Shown here: positions 12,165 to 27,758 of the stretch, piece by piece
Layout of the letters: the number at the start of each line of letters is the position of its first letter
How positions within the stretch are numbered: position 1 is the first letter of the stretch
Assembly: GCA_033220425.1 (NCBI GenBank)
Contig: CM065647.1
Location: 806,001-870,000, forward strand
Direction of reading: 5' to 3'
Origin: Lepraria neglecta
Taxonomy: Eukaryota; Ascomycota; Lecanoromycetes; Lecanorales; Stereocaulaceae
DNA length: 64,000 nucleotides
The notes under the pieces: generated by a model
Database searches by the model: none
Told to the model about the DNA's origin: nothing
Seen by the model: only the letters and a program-made list of their open reading frames with translations
Program-made: the position numbers and the translations under genes

Positions 12165-15100
12165 ATGGGTGTCCCAGCCCTCTTCCGATGGCTATCACAG
12201 AAGTATCCAAAGATCGTCTCGCAGGTGATAGAAGAGAAGCCAGGAGAGGTAGATGGGCAACAGATCCCTGTCAATATGGCTGGCCCAAATCCAAACGGCG
12301 AAGAATTCGATAATCTCTACCTAGACATGAACGGTATCGTTCACCCTTGTTCGCACCCGGAGGATCGTCCGCCGCCGGCTACAGAGGAAGACATGATGCT
12401 GGCAATATTTGAATACACAGACCGGGTGGTGAACATGGTTCGACCAAGAAAACTGCTGATGATTGCTGTTGGTATGTTAATGCTATCGAGCCAAGAAGAC
12501 GGCTCTCCCCGTGATCGGCTACCTCCTCCGTTGAGATCTTGAAGTCGTCAAGGGGGGGTACTTTTTTTTATGGACTTTGGAGTAAGACTACAGTAGTGCT
12601 AACTTAACTTACTTACAGATGGAGTGGCGCCTCGCGCGAAGATGAATCAACAACGCTCAAGGCGTTTCCGATCAGCACAAGAAGCCAAGCAGAAGGATGA
12701 CGACAAAGAAGAATTCCTAAAGCTACTCAAGTCTCAGAATGGTGGTACGTTGCATGAAGACGCCACAGCGATGGCTCAGAAGAAGACATGGGACTCAAAT
12801 GCCATCACTCCTGGGACTCCGTTCATGGACACCCTCGCAGCAAGCCTCCGCTACTGGTGTGCTTACAAAGTCAATACCGATCCAGCTTGGGAAAAGGTGA
12901 GTCATTCCGGCACGTCGAAAACCTGAAGTTTGCTGACATTCGATAGGTCAAAATTTTACTTTCAGACGCAACGGTGCCAGGAGAAGGAGAACACAAAATC
13001 ATGGAGTTCATCAGATCTCAGCGGTCTTCGCCAGAACACGACCCTAATACTCGTCATGTCATTTACGGACTAGATGCCGATTTAATTATGCTTGGTCTTG
13101 CCACCCATGAACCTCATTTCCGTGTTCTTCGTGAAGACGTCTTTTTTCAGGAATCAAAAGCGCGCACTTGTCACATATGTGGCCAAAAAGGACATATAGC
13201 TGAAGCTTGTAAAGGCGAAGCTAAGCAAAAGGAGGGAGATTTCGGCGAGAAAGACAAAGTGCTTGCTAACAAGCCTTTCATTTGGCTTCACGTCTCTGTT
13301 CTTCGCGAATACCTCGAAGTAGAGCTCCACGTACCCCAGCAACCATTTCGCTTTGATCTTGAAAGAGCTTTAGACGACTGGGTGTTTATGTGCTTCTTTG
13401 TTGGAAATGATTTCTTACCACATCTACCCAGTCTCGATATCAAAGAAAATGGGATTGATACTCTCATTGCCATCTGGCGGGACAACATTCCTTTGATGGG
13501 AAGCTATGTGACAAAGGATGGTCACGTGGATCTTGAACGTGCTCAATTCATCTTGGATGGACTAGCAAAGCAAGAGGACGCAATATTCCGGCGAAGGCGA
13601 GAAACAGAACAACGAAGAGACGCAAATGCCAAAAGACGAAAACTCGATGAGCAAAATCGGAACAACAATCAGAATTCGGGAGATGGCAAGTTTGGTGGGC
13701 CTGGTGGGCGTCGAGGATCGCCAGATTATAGCAGCCCTTCAAATGGTGGTGGACGTGGCGGGAGAGCTAGGGATCCAGTCATCGCTCCCCCAGATATGCC
13801 TTTGTTCGTGCCTGGCAAAGGACCACTGACTAAGGAAGAGCGGACTGTAACCCATGACATGGTTGTGAACCGTGGTGCTGTCTACAAAGCCAACGCCGCA
13901 AACAAGAGTGCAGCTGCCGCATTGAAAAGCCAATTACTTGGAGGCAGTCAGCCTGAGACTTCGTCAGACTCAAACGAATCACCTCCTAAAGAAGGTGCCG
14001 GCGTAGATGGGCAAGGCGATGTGGCAGACGACGCAGACGCAACAAATACACCTATATCAGCTTCGAAGAAACGAAAGGCCGAAATGATAGAAGATGATGA
14101 CGCAGGCACCCCGGGTCGCGACAGCCCAGTTGCCTCCGGTAGGCCTGTGGTAGGCCCTGACGAGCTTCCACCTGACAATGTACGGCTGTGGGAAGAAGGC
14201 TACGCGGACAGATACTACGAAACCAAATTTCACGTCGATCCCAAGGACATTGCATTTCGCAATCAAGTCGCCAAGTCCTATGTGGAGGGCCTTGCATGGG
14301 TCTTGCTATACTATTTCCAGGGTTGTCCATCCTGGATTTGGTACTATCCTTACCATTATGCCCCTTTCGCAGCCGATTTCGTCGAGATGGATAAGATGAA
14401 GATAGAATTTCAAAAAGGTCGAATTTTCAAGCCATTCGAACAACTCATGGGTGTCCTACCAGCAGCATCCAATCACGCCATACCAGAGGTCTTCCACCCT
14501 CTCATGACCGATGAAGATAGCGATATCATAGATTTCTATCCCGAGGACTTTCCAGTCGACCTCAATGGAAAGAAATTTGCCTGGCAGGGCGTTGCAATAC
14601 TGCCCTTCATTGATGAGAAGAGGCTGCTCGATGCAATGGCAACCAAATACCCTCTTCTATCCCCAGAAGAACATGCCAGGAACGAAAGGGGTAAAGATGT
14701 GTTGATCATGTCTGATCGCCATCCATTGTATGAAGAGATTGCGACCAACTTCTACTCAAAGCGTCAAGGTTCACCAAAGTACAAACTCAACTCCTCGATT
14801 AGTGAAGGGCTGGCCGGCAAGGTTGAGAAGAATGAGGATTATATCCCACAAAGCTCTCTAACATGTCCTCTCGGCGACGGTTCGATGCCCGATCTCGAGG
14901 AGGACCACAGCATCAGGTACGTGCAATCCCAATGCATTACAAGTCCTAGCTAACCATAGCACCAGTGTCCATTACGAAATGCCTCAATCCGTTCACGTGC
15001 ATAAGTCTATGCTACTTCGAGGTGTCAAATTCTTACCACCAACCTTGGACCGCGCAGACATTGAGGCTACAAAAGGACGTGCCCATAACTCAGGCCGCTC

Positions 15101-15494
15101 TTTTGGTGGAGCACCTTTAAGAGGCGGTCGTGGCGGTGGACGAGGTCGAGGTGGTCATATCAACTATGCTGATGATAGACCTAATCCTTTCGCTCAGCAT
15201 TTGAACCCTGGTTTTGCACCTCCGCCGAACGGGTTTGGGCGGGGAGGTCCACCACCTCCCGGCCAGTTCAATGGTTTTCCTCCTCCACTCCCAAGGGGGA
15301 ATGGATACTACAATGGAGCGCCACCACCTCAGTCAAACAACTACTACAACGGTCCACCTCCCCCAGCTGGCGGTCGTTATAATGGTCCTCCGCAACCACC
15401 ACTTAATGGGTATGGTAACCACGGGAACCAACCTTCCAATTATGGACCTCCGCAAGGTCAGCGCTATGGAGGGTACAATGGAAATGGTAGATAG
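12165..15494 (+). CDS. RAT1: Nuclear 5'-3' exoribonuclease Rat1/Xrn2
   Basis: Degrades uncapped RNA 5' to 3' in the nucleus; it drives torpedo termination of RNA polymerase II and trims rRNA and snoRNA ends. Exons are 12165-12471, 12619-12896, 12947-14916 and 14966-15494, giving 1027 residues. The [15 protein letters not shown] start, the [12 protein letters not shown] block and GLDADLIML are diagnostic for the XRN nuclease domain and its metal-binding acidic residues. A CCHC zinc knuckle ([14 protein letters not shown]) lies near residue 269, inside the conserved region. A disordered Lys/Arg- and Gly-rich stretch follows near residues 410-560, then the C-terminal conserved region, and finally a Gly/Pro/Asn-rich RGG-type tail encoded mainly by the last exon. 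Intron 1 is unusually long for this window (147 nt) and holds G7 and T8 homopolymers. The start is fixed by the conserved MGVP N-terminus. Confidence 0.96.
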
Positions 15495-21080
<5,586 letters not shown>

Positions 21081-21490
21081 TTTGGGGGTTTGGGGGTTTG
21101 GAGGTAGATGTGTGGACAAGAAGGGGCTCAACCCGTCCTTCTTGCTTTAACTTTGCAAATGATTCGATCGTATGTGCATTTTACCATGGCTAGTAGCCAA
21201 TTTTGTCTGCCAATTTTCAGACACGAGAGCAATTCGACACGCCGTTTTGCATTCCTCACCTGCTGCAATTGACCCAGGCCCATCCCTCGAAACTCGTCCG
21301 TTCCTAATTCCATACCATGCACATATGATGTTTTCCTGGCGGACAATAACCCATAACTTCCTCATTTGTACCACACTCAAGAGCCACGCAACAAGCCAAT
21401 CTGAGGGCAATTACCCGTTCAATCGACCAAGAAGTCCGGTTCCTCCTCCAAAATTTGCCATTTCCCAGCAACCAATATCCCAAAAATATA
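21081..21490. other. Convergent intergenic region ARO1 / EXO5
   Basis: About 410 bp between two 3' ends, with no coding signal. A C/T-rich run (top strand) near 21500-21650 is already part of the EXO5 C-terminal coding region, read as Arg/Glu-rich on the minus strand. Confidence 0.5.
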
Positions 21491-23168
21491 TCACACCAAA
21501 CTCCTCCCCCTCCCTCTCTCCCTCATCCTAACCCTCTGCTCCTCAACCTTCTCCCTCCTCCACCAACACTCCTCCGCAAACTCACAAACCCCACACTTAT
21601 ACGCCTCCTCCACTACCACCCCCTGCGCCTCTCTCTCCCCCTTCCACCACCTCATCTCATCCTCCACATACCCGGTAATCAACTCCTCATCGTACAAGAA
21701 CGTTTTAATACCCAATATCGCGCCATCTTTTTGGTCGCGGTATTCAGCTCTAAGAACATTGCTTATCGATTTTGTTCCCGCAGGCATGGTGTGCGCGAAT
21801 TCTTCGATCATAAGGGACCAGAGGGCGCGGAGGGAGTTGTGGGAAAGCAAGGTGGTCATGGAGTCCTGGGTTGAGGGCCCAGATGAGGAGGGGGAGTCGT
21901 AGGGATCATTGAGGGAGCCGTAGGGGTCATTGAGGGAGCCGATTTGGGCGATGAAGCTGTCGCTGAAGAGGGCGGTGGGGTTAAGATTGTAGCGGCTGAA
22001 GAGGACATCGGCATCTACTTTGTTTGTTGCAAGGTCTGAGAGGAGGTGGTGGTAGAGCATCAGTTGCATGAGAGTTGGACGGAAAGATGCACCTTTGGGT
22101 ATGCTTTTCACGCCGCGAGTTTTGACGTCGGTGATGTAAATTTTCTCCGTCTTTTTGAGCAAGGAGCGCGTGCTTTTCAGCACTTCATGGCCATCTTTCT
22201 CCAGTGTCGCTGGGCCGAGGAAATCGGTGATTGTAGCCTGGTCAGCCGGAATCTCAACAACCTTAGTAGCTTTACGAGCTTCCTCCGCCTCCTCCAGCTC
22301 ACGATCCGGGCAAATATAAGACAACTCATCAATAACACCATTAACAACCAACCCCCCCACCGTCCCCCAAATCTCCAGCTCCCTAGCCATCCCCGTATCC
22401 CTCAACATCTTCAATCCCTGGATAACATTCCAAATCCTCAACCCCCACGCGTCCTCACTAGTCGTAACATCCACAGCAACAGTCCTATGCACCTGATCCT
22501 CCAGCGTCTTATGCACAGCAGAACCTTGCTTCATAGCCGGCGTTCTTCTCTTCCTCCCATGTTTCGTGAGCGTGTACCAGTACTGTAGTTCGCACCATGA
22601 TGGCGAGACGAGGTCCGTGACTGACAGCGCTTTCTTTGGTTTTGTTCGGAACCGCTCTAGTGGGGATCGAAGATCTGGTACTTTGGGGTTTATGTCGAGT
22701 GGTGCTTCGATGGAGGGGGTACCTTGTCTTTCTAGGCGACTCTCAGGGCTCTCGACTATGCGCTTTGGTGTCAGTTAGTACTGGTATCCTAGTTGGGGGC
22801 GACGTACTATTCGTGGGGAGGCTGCTGTCGCCATCGATCTGGATAGCAACCCTCCTCTTTTCCTGCACGGGAGGCTGCATTGTAGGAGCATCGTAGCTGC
22901 GTCTCTCGTGGCCCAGCCTGCGAGGGACCTTCGCGCCTCGAGGGCTCTCATCATCTTCAATATCCCTCAGATGGAAAGATGGATGTGCGTCGGTCTTGTG
23001 AGCCGCCTGCTGCAAGAGGCCATTTATGATCTCCTCCTCGTCCAGGGTAAAGTCTGAGCCATAGTCACTGAGACCGTCCTGCTGGCCAATGACATCCATC
23101 TCTTGGTCCTCATTGTGGAAACCATCTGGCGCCGCGACGCTACTATTGTTGTAGCCGTCATGATTCAT
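21491..23168 (-). CDS. EXO5: Exonuclease V (Exo5/Dem1 family)
   Basis: Single-strand DNA exonuclease with an iron-sulfur cluster; the budding-yeast enzyme maintains mitochondrial DNA, while homologues also act in nuclear DNA repair. Exons are 23168-22808 and 22755-21491, joined by a 52-nt phase-1 intron containing a perfect TACTAAC branch site, giving 541 residues. The hallmark SPSWCELQYWYTLTKHG carries the first cluster cysteine. VNGVIDEL and ITDVKTRG are the PD-(D/E)XK nuclease core, and the C-terminal CGVCEFAEECWW supplies three more cysteines of the cluster. The first 120 residues are acidic and poorly conserved; I see no strong mitochondrial presequence at this start, so localisation stays open. 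A short internal repeat (SLNDPY, repeated) occurs near the middle. Converges with ARO1. Confidence 0.9.
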
Positions 23169-23811
23169 GATTGGCGTGAGGGTTCTGCAGCGCTAAAGAT
23201 TTATCACGACCAGCAAGGCTGCGTACAGGGTCACGACAACGATTGAGGCTTTTGCACACTTAGTTTGGGATTGGACTTGTTGTGTCTTGTTTACGGTCGT
23301 CGTATCACTGTGGCTTCCCTTTACAGACTTCAGCTCACATAGCAAGAGCACTTTCCATATCTACATGATATTCTATATTCTATATTCTATATGCTATATT
23401 CTATGGAGTCTAATTCTATGCCTTGAGGCAAGCCCAGCCGTCTCTATTGCAATCCTCTCCGTAGTAATGGACCCATTGATAGACTCTTCGACCCAAGCTA
23501 CCGCTGACTGCTGTTTCGTCTCCACGTAGAGCCGTCCTTTAAGACATGAGAAAGCGTCCACGAGTTACCCGTCCAATGTTTGATTAGAAGAGTTCCCTCA
23601 TTTGGAAGCCTGGCACGCTCTTGCATAGGTAGTCAGCAGGTAGAAGCCTATGTTTCTTCGTGGTTTAACGGCATTCAGGCAGCGGACGCTGCAGCGACCA
23701 GGCTTTCCCTCACCAGTGGTATAGGCAGCATTCCTCGCAGGTCATTTCGTCAGACTAGGATTCATTCCCAGACGAGTACATCAAGGCACCAAAAGGCCGC
23801 TGAAGTCCATT
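23169..23811. other. Intergenic with short AT-rich tandem repeat
   Basis: About 640 bp with the EXO5 promoter and the 3' end of the next minus-strand gene. A tandem repeat of a TATATTC unit, about five imperfect copies, lies near 23368-23403. The open frames here are low in complexity and not supported as genes. Confidence 0.5.
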
Positions 23812-24711
23812 TCATTTTCCGACGGGCTGTAAGCCCTTCTTGATCCTCTCCTCGTTTGCAGCTATTTGGTTTAGCCACGACAAGTACGATTGCCAGCCGA
23901 TCGCAACAACCCCTGTTTCGCTGTTAGCAATTCACAACATCTCTCAGGAAATTTCAACTAACCTGCGAAAAGTGCCCGATACTGAGGTTGTATATACGTA
24001 AAGCTGAAAGCCGTCACAGCAGGCCAAAGCTTGCAAGAATTGATAAAACTCGTGGGCACCGTCCTTTTGATCCTCTCCCAAGCCTCTAAAGGTGTGTCAC
24101 CGGACAATAGGGATTGCATTCCGAAGAAGTAGCTGTTGAAAATGGGCGTGAAGACGATCTGGTTCACGCCGACTTTGGTAGCCAGGGAGAGTAGTCGCGA
24201 GGAGTAGTTGAAGGATCGATTGAGAAACATGAACCTGGAAACGGTCATCGGTATTTGGGATGAAAGTGTGGGTGGTTCTGAGTGCATACCAAGAGTAGGC
24301 CGGTATTGAACATATTGCCCCAATTGTCAGATGCCTCACCGTCCGCCATGGATTGTAGTCCTCTCCCCCTATATTCTGCGCTGCCAGATCTCCACATAGA
24401 TATATCACCAAAGACGTCCCCACTTGAGTGGCCCAAGGCCTCTTTCTTTGCGTTCGCCCGTAGGCATTGAAGGCGTCCGATACTGGGCCTAAGCGTTGCC
24501 AAAGTGGTAGTGGGAATGGTGGAGGAGAATTGTCTCTCACTGCAGGCACCTCGGTGGATTTTTCTTTGAAAGCTTGAGGTTGTGAGGGCTTCTCAATCGA
24601 CTTGTCCGCCGCCGTAGCTTTCTGGCGCTTTGGTGCCGAGAGAAGGTTATGCTGGCGTTGTATAGATCTTCTGAGTACCAGTCGCGCTGACTGGTGTATA
24701 AGTATAGCCAT
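23812..24711 (-). CDS. Mpv17/PMP22 family membrane protein
   Basis: Small multi-pass organelle membrane protein of the Mpv17/PMP22/Sym1 family (mitochondrial inner membrane or peroxisome); members behave as channels or solute carriers, and the substrate here is unknown. Exons are 24711-24290, 24234-23963 and 23912-23812, with introns of 55 and 50 nt, giving 264 residues. The N-terminal 50 residues are basic and hydroxylated (MAILIHQSARLVLRRSIQR), which fits a mitochondrial presequence. The family core follows, including GDLAAQNIGG, NQIVFTPIFNSYFFGMQS and the C-terminal WPAVTAFSFTYIQPQYR motif, with four predicted membrane spans. An upstream in-frame extension to 24951 exists, but it runs into a transposon end and lacks family similarity, so the ATG at 24711 was chosen. 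The transposon begins 215 bp upstream of this start. Confidence 0.85.
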
Positions 24712-24926
24712 GGTGTATATAGTGGGTTGCTGAAATTGGCCGATTTGAGAATTTTCTTTCACCGAAGGTTGCTGACTGTGAACCGTTGAGAACGGGCACC
24801 TGGGACCCGAGGATAAGCACAACGAAGACGGTGCGTGTGACAAAGGATGTCCATCGCAGCCAATGTTGCTGGAGCACCTGACAACCCGTGAGTCCGACTC
24901 AAATATGTCAGGCACGAGACACAGTA

Positions 24927-24986
24927 GAAGTATTGACCTATGGCTCGGCAATACCCATGGCTCGGCACGCTAAACCCGATTAGGAA
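24927..24986 (+). repeat. Left terminal inverted repeat (60 bp)
   Basis: Begins GAAGTATTGACC and ends GATTAGGAA; it is identical to the reverse complement of 27504-27563 over all 60 positions, and the match ends sharply inside. It contains the 11-mer ATGGCTCGGCA twice in direct orientation, a plausible transposase-binding arrangement. Confidence 0.97.
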
Positions 24987-25287
24987 CCATATGCATTTCT
25001 CTCCACATTATCTATTACTCTACATCTATTACACTAAGCTATACATTGATTTAGAGCTTCAGTGAACGTTACCCTATACCCCCCCAGCCAGGGCGGACCC
25101 TTAATTGACCAATTAAACTAAAAAGAAGCACAGAAATTGTGATTAATGGCGAAGATAGATAGGGATTTTAACTGTCAATTCGAATTCGATTCACGAGGTG
25201 TTGAGAGCTCTCAATCCTGATTGGCTTACGCCGATAAGTATTGAGGATCTGCGGATATGGCTACATCAGGTTGCTCAAGCTGATTGG

Positions 25288-25375
25288 TCAATCCAACAGC
25301 TTGGATGGTTTCCTGATGCATCTGCCACGGCGGCTGCGTTGGGGAGCTGGTGCTGGCAGGGCGGATGCTGCTGCT

Positions 25376-25439
<64 letters not shown>

Positions 25440-27417
25440 CTGGCGGGGCTGGTGCTGCTGATAGAGCTGATTTTGCTGGCGGTGCTGTTGCTGGCGGAGC
25501 TGCTGCTAGTGCTGGCGGAGCTGCTGGAACTGGTACTGGCGGAGCTGGTGCTGCTGGCGGAGCTAGTGCTGCTGGTGGAGCTGATGCTACTGGCGGTGCT
25601 GATGCTGGACTGGACAGATCGTGATCGCTGGTACTTGGTATCGTAGGTGGATAGCAGAAATCAATAGACCTCCCTGGCGTCGATTTACGGCCTCTTCTAT
25701 TGAGCTCTCTGACAGCCTTTAGCTGCCTGGTATTCGCCTTCTTTGCACGTTTTGTATCCTCTCTTTCTTGCTATAGACGCTGTTTTTCTAAATCGGCTTG
25801 CTTACGCTCCGCGAGGAGTTCATCGTTTATAAGAATTGTACTAGGAAAGTAAGCTTGCTTTCTATTAGTTTTGTTCTGTTTCCGCTTATTAAGCTCTTTA
25901 AGATGATTGGCAGTGTGGTAATGAATTTGTGTATTGGATCGATGATAGGTTGCTGCTTTAGCAATCTTCTGGGTTCTTATATCGAATACCTTGAATGTGC
26001 GGAGCAGCCTTTCTATAGCAGCATTATCGTAAGGTGTATCCGGCTGCAGAATGTCGCTGATGCTGTGAGTGACGCTATCGATCTGGATTTCTGGTGGTGT
26101 AGTAGGGCAGATAGAATAAGCGATTTGGAGGTTACCCTGGATCACTGGGTTTGAAGCATCCTCCTGTGTATTGGCTGTATAGTTAGGAAGCTTCTAGAGC
26201 ACTTGCATTGGCTCAAAAGGAGCTAGACCTGATACCTCCCAGGCCTTTGTGATGGTTAAAGTGGTAGCGACTTACCGACGAGCAAGTGTATAGAACTCTA
26301 AGAACTCTGATTTATCGATAGAGTAACTAGCTCCTAGTCTACTTGCTCGTTGAATATTCGATTTATAGATATTGGCGAGTGGTGCAAAGAAGCCAACATC
26401 CAGCGGCTGTAGAAGATGTGTACTGTGCGGTGGCAAGCAGAGTACGATAATCCTATTGGCTACAGCGAATTCGATAGCCTTAGTAGTGATATGTGATGCA
26501 TGGCCGTCAAAGATAAGTATTCGATATTTTTGGCCTAAATCGTTCCTGTATGTCTGCTTTTGGAAGCACTGTAGCCACTCGAAGCCAATATTATTGTCGG
26601 TCCATCCATTTATACTGGTACGTACAGACTATAATGGCTCTATCTTTTCAAGCTGATCAACCCATAAATACATGACTACTTTGCCTTTAAAGATAATCCA
26701 GGGAGGAAGGACCCGGCCATCCATTGAGATATAATCGATAGTAGTTACCCATTCACGATTGCCAGGTTGAGTCATCGTAGCTTCTTTGTTATGCTTTGAA
26801 ATAATGACTCGCATTTTGGCTATGACTCCCATCATGAAGCCTTTCTCATCCATATTCCATATATCTTGATCCTCAACGTTATACATGCTCCTAGCCTTTT
26901 GATATGTATCGAACCAGTGCTTAATAACTGCTGGATTCTCTGCCTGACGCCGTGCTTTATTGAGAGGAGGAACAAATTTGGTTTTGAATTGAGGGTGTCG
27001 AGCAAGGAATTTGGCTGACCAGTGTACTCCGATAGGCTCCATGTCGTTCTTAGCTTCCAGTAGCTCTTTAGCTATACTAACAAGCTGTTGGATCGTTAAC
27101 GGCCAGCCCCAGGCCTCCAGTCGCTCAATGTAGCTGCAAAGTGCTTTTTCTTCTCCTTCTGTTAAACGCTGTCGAAATTTAACTACCTCAGCGTGAGGTG
27201 TTTTACCGTTGACTCGATCGTTCAAGGTGCTTCTGGGTAGCCCATACTGCCTTGCAACCTTGCTCAGCGAGTCGTTGTTGGTTGGTGATCGAAAATGTTG
27301 ACAAGCAAGTTGGTATCGGAGTTCTTTGGGAAGCTCTTCTTGCTCGTCAGCTTCGTCTTGAGGGGGGAAGCTTTGCTGGGCCCCGTGACAGGTATCTAGG
27401 GGAGTTCTTTGAGGCAT
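25288..27417 (-). pseudogene. pogo/Fot1-like transposase with four nonsense codons
   Basis: A single reading frame of 710 codons runs from the ATG at 27417 to the stop at 25288-25290, interrupted by stops at 26629-26631 (TAG), 26272-26274 (TAA), 26194-26196 (TAG) and 25771-25773 (TAG), all in the same frame with no frameshift. Order of domains: psq-type helix-turn-helix (SLSKVARQYGLPRSTLNDRV), CENP-B type HTH (GEEKALCSYIERLEAWGWP), then the DDE nuclease with all three acidic residues visible in WNMDEKGFM, LIFDGHASH and LLQPLDVGFF (35 residues between the last two). After the normal end of the domain the frame continues into a basic segment and then an Ala-Pro-rich tail. Each stop fits a CAG or CAA glutamine codon changed by C-to-T, the CpA-to-TpA pattern of RIP. 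Not expected to make a full-length protein. Confidence 0.88.
25373..25442 (-). repeat. 12-bp tandem repeat in transposase tail
   Basis: Five to six near-perfect copies of a 12-bp unit (GCTGGAGCTGGT on the plus strand) within a larger GCTGG-rich stretch at about 25340-25615. On the transposase strand it reads as alternating Ala and Pro. Expansion of a multiple of three bases keeps the frame. Confidence 0.9.
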
Positions 27418-27503
27418 TTGGGAGTACTGGGAGGGTGGTTGGGTGGTTGGGTGGTTTATGTGATAGATAAACAGTCGTTGTTGACAAATTCAGAAGATTG
27501 CGA

Positions 27504-27563
27504 TTCCTAATCGGGTTTAGCGTGCCGAGCCATGGGTATTGCCGAGCCATAGGTCAATACTTC
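27504..27563 (-). repeat. Right terminal inverted repeat (60 bp)
   Basis: The exact inverted copy of the left repeat, directly followed by the TA of the target duplication at 27564-27565. The transposase start codon lies 87 bp inside this end, so this repeat probably also carries the transposase promoter. Confidence 0.97.
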
Positions 27564-27758
27564 TAATGTGGCTACGTGGGAAAGATCATCGGAGAAATTG
27601 TGCGGATAGCTCCGTCAGAGGAGACCTATTTTTGATGGGCGGGAATACTACGGAAATATTTACTCGAATATAGCATGTCTCTTCGCTTTGAATTACCATA
27701 TAATGCTGGCTTCTCTCATCAAATCCTGTATATTGTATCGTTTGCAAAAGTTGGCTCC

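Larger units (their letters stand above)
24927..27563 (-). mobile_element. pogo/Fot1-like DNA transposon, 2637 bp
   Basis: A complete class II element bounded by perfect 60-bp terminal inverted repeats (24927-24986 and 27504-27563) and flanked by TA on both sides (24925-24926 and 27564-27565), the target-site duplication of Tc1/mariner-pogo elements. The interior holds one long minus-strand transposase frame with a DD35D catalytic triad. It sits between an Mpv17-like gene and a DUF3445 gene, within the upstream region of the former. The identical repeats point to either a recent insertion or continued mobilisation in trans, although the transposase frame itself is broken by four stops. The remaining non-coding interior is short: 24987-25287 at one end and 27418-27503 at the other. 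Confidence 0.93.

Noticed and set aside
23368-23403. TATATTC tandem repeat as a possible centromeric or origin element
   Set aside because: Only about five imperfect copies in a normal intergenic gap; too small for any such claim.
24712-24951. N-terminal extension of the Mpv17-like protein by 80 residues
   Set aside because: Open frame only; it runs into the transposon end, is Cys/Ser-rich and unlike the family, while the ATG at 24711 begins a good presequence.
26272-26274. Reading the transposase TAA stop as part of an intron donor (GGTAAGT)
   Set aside because: The sequence after it (TITKAWEVSGLAPFEP) continues the conserved transposase in the same frame, so a nonsense codon fits better than an intron.
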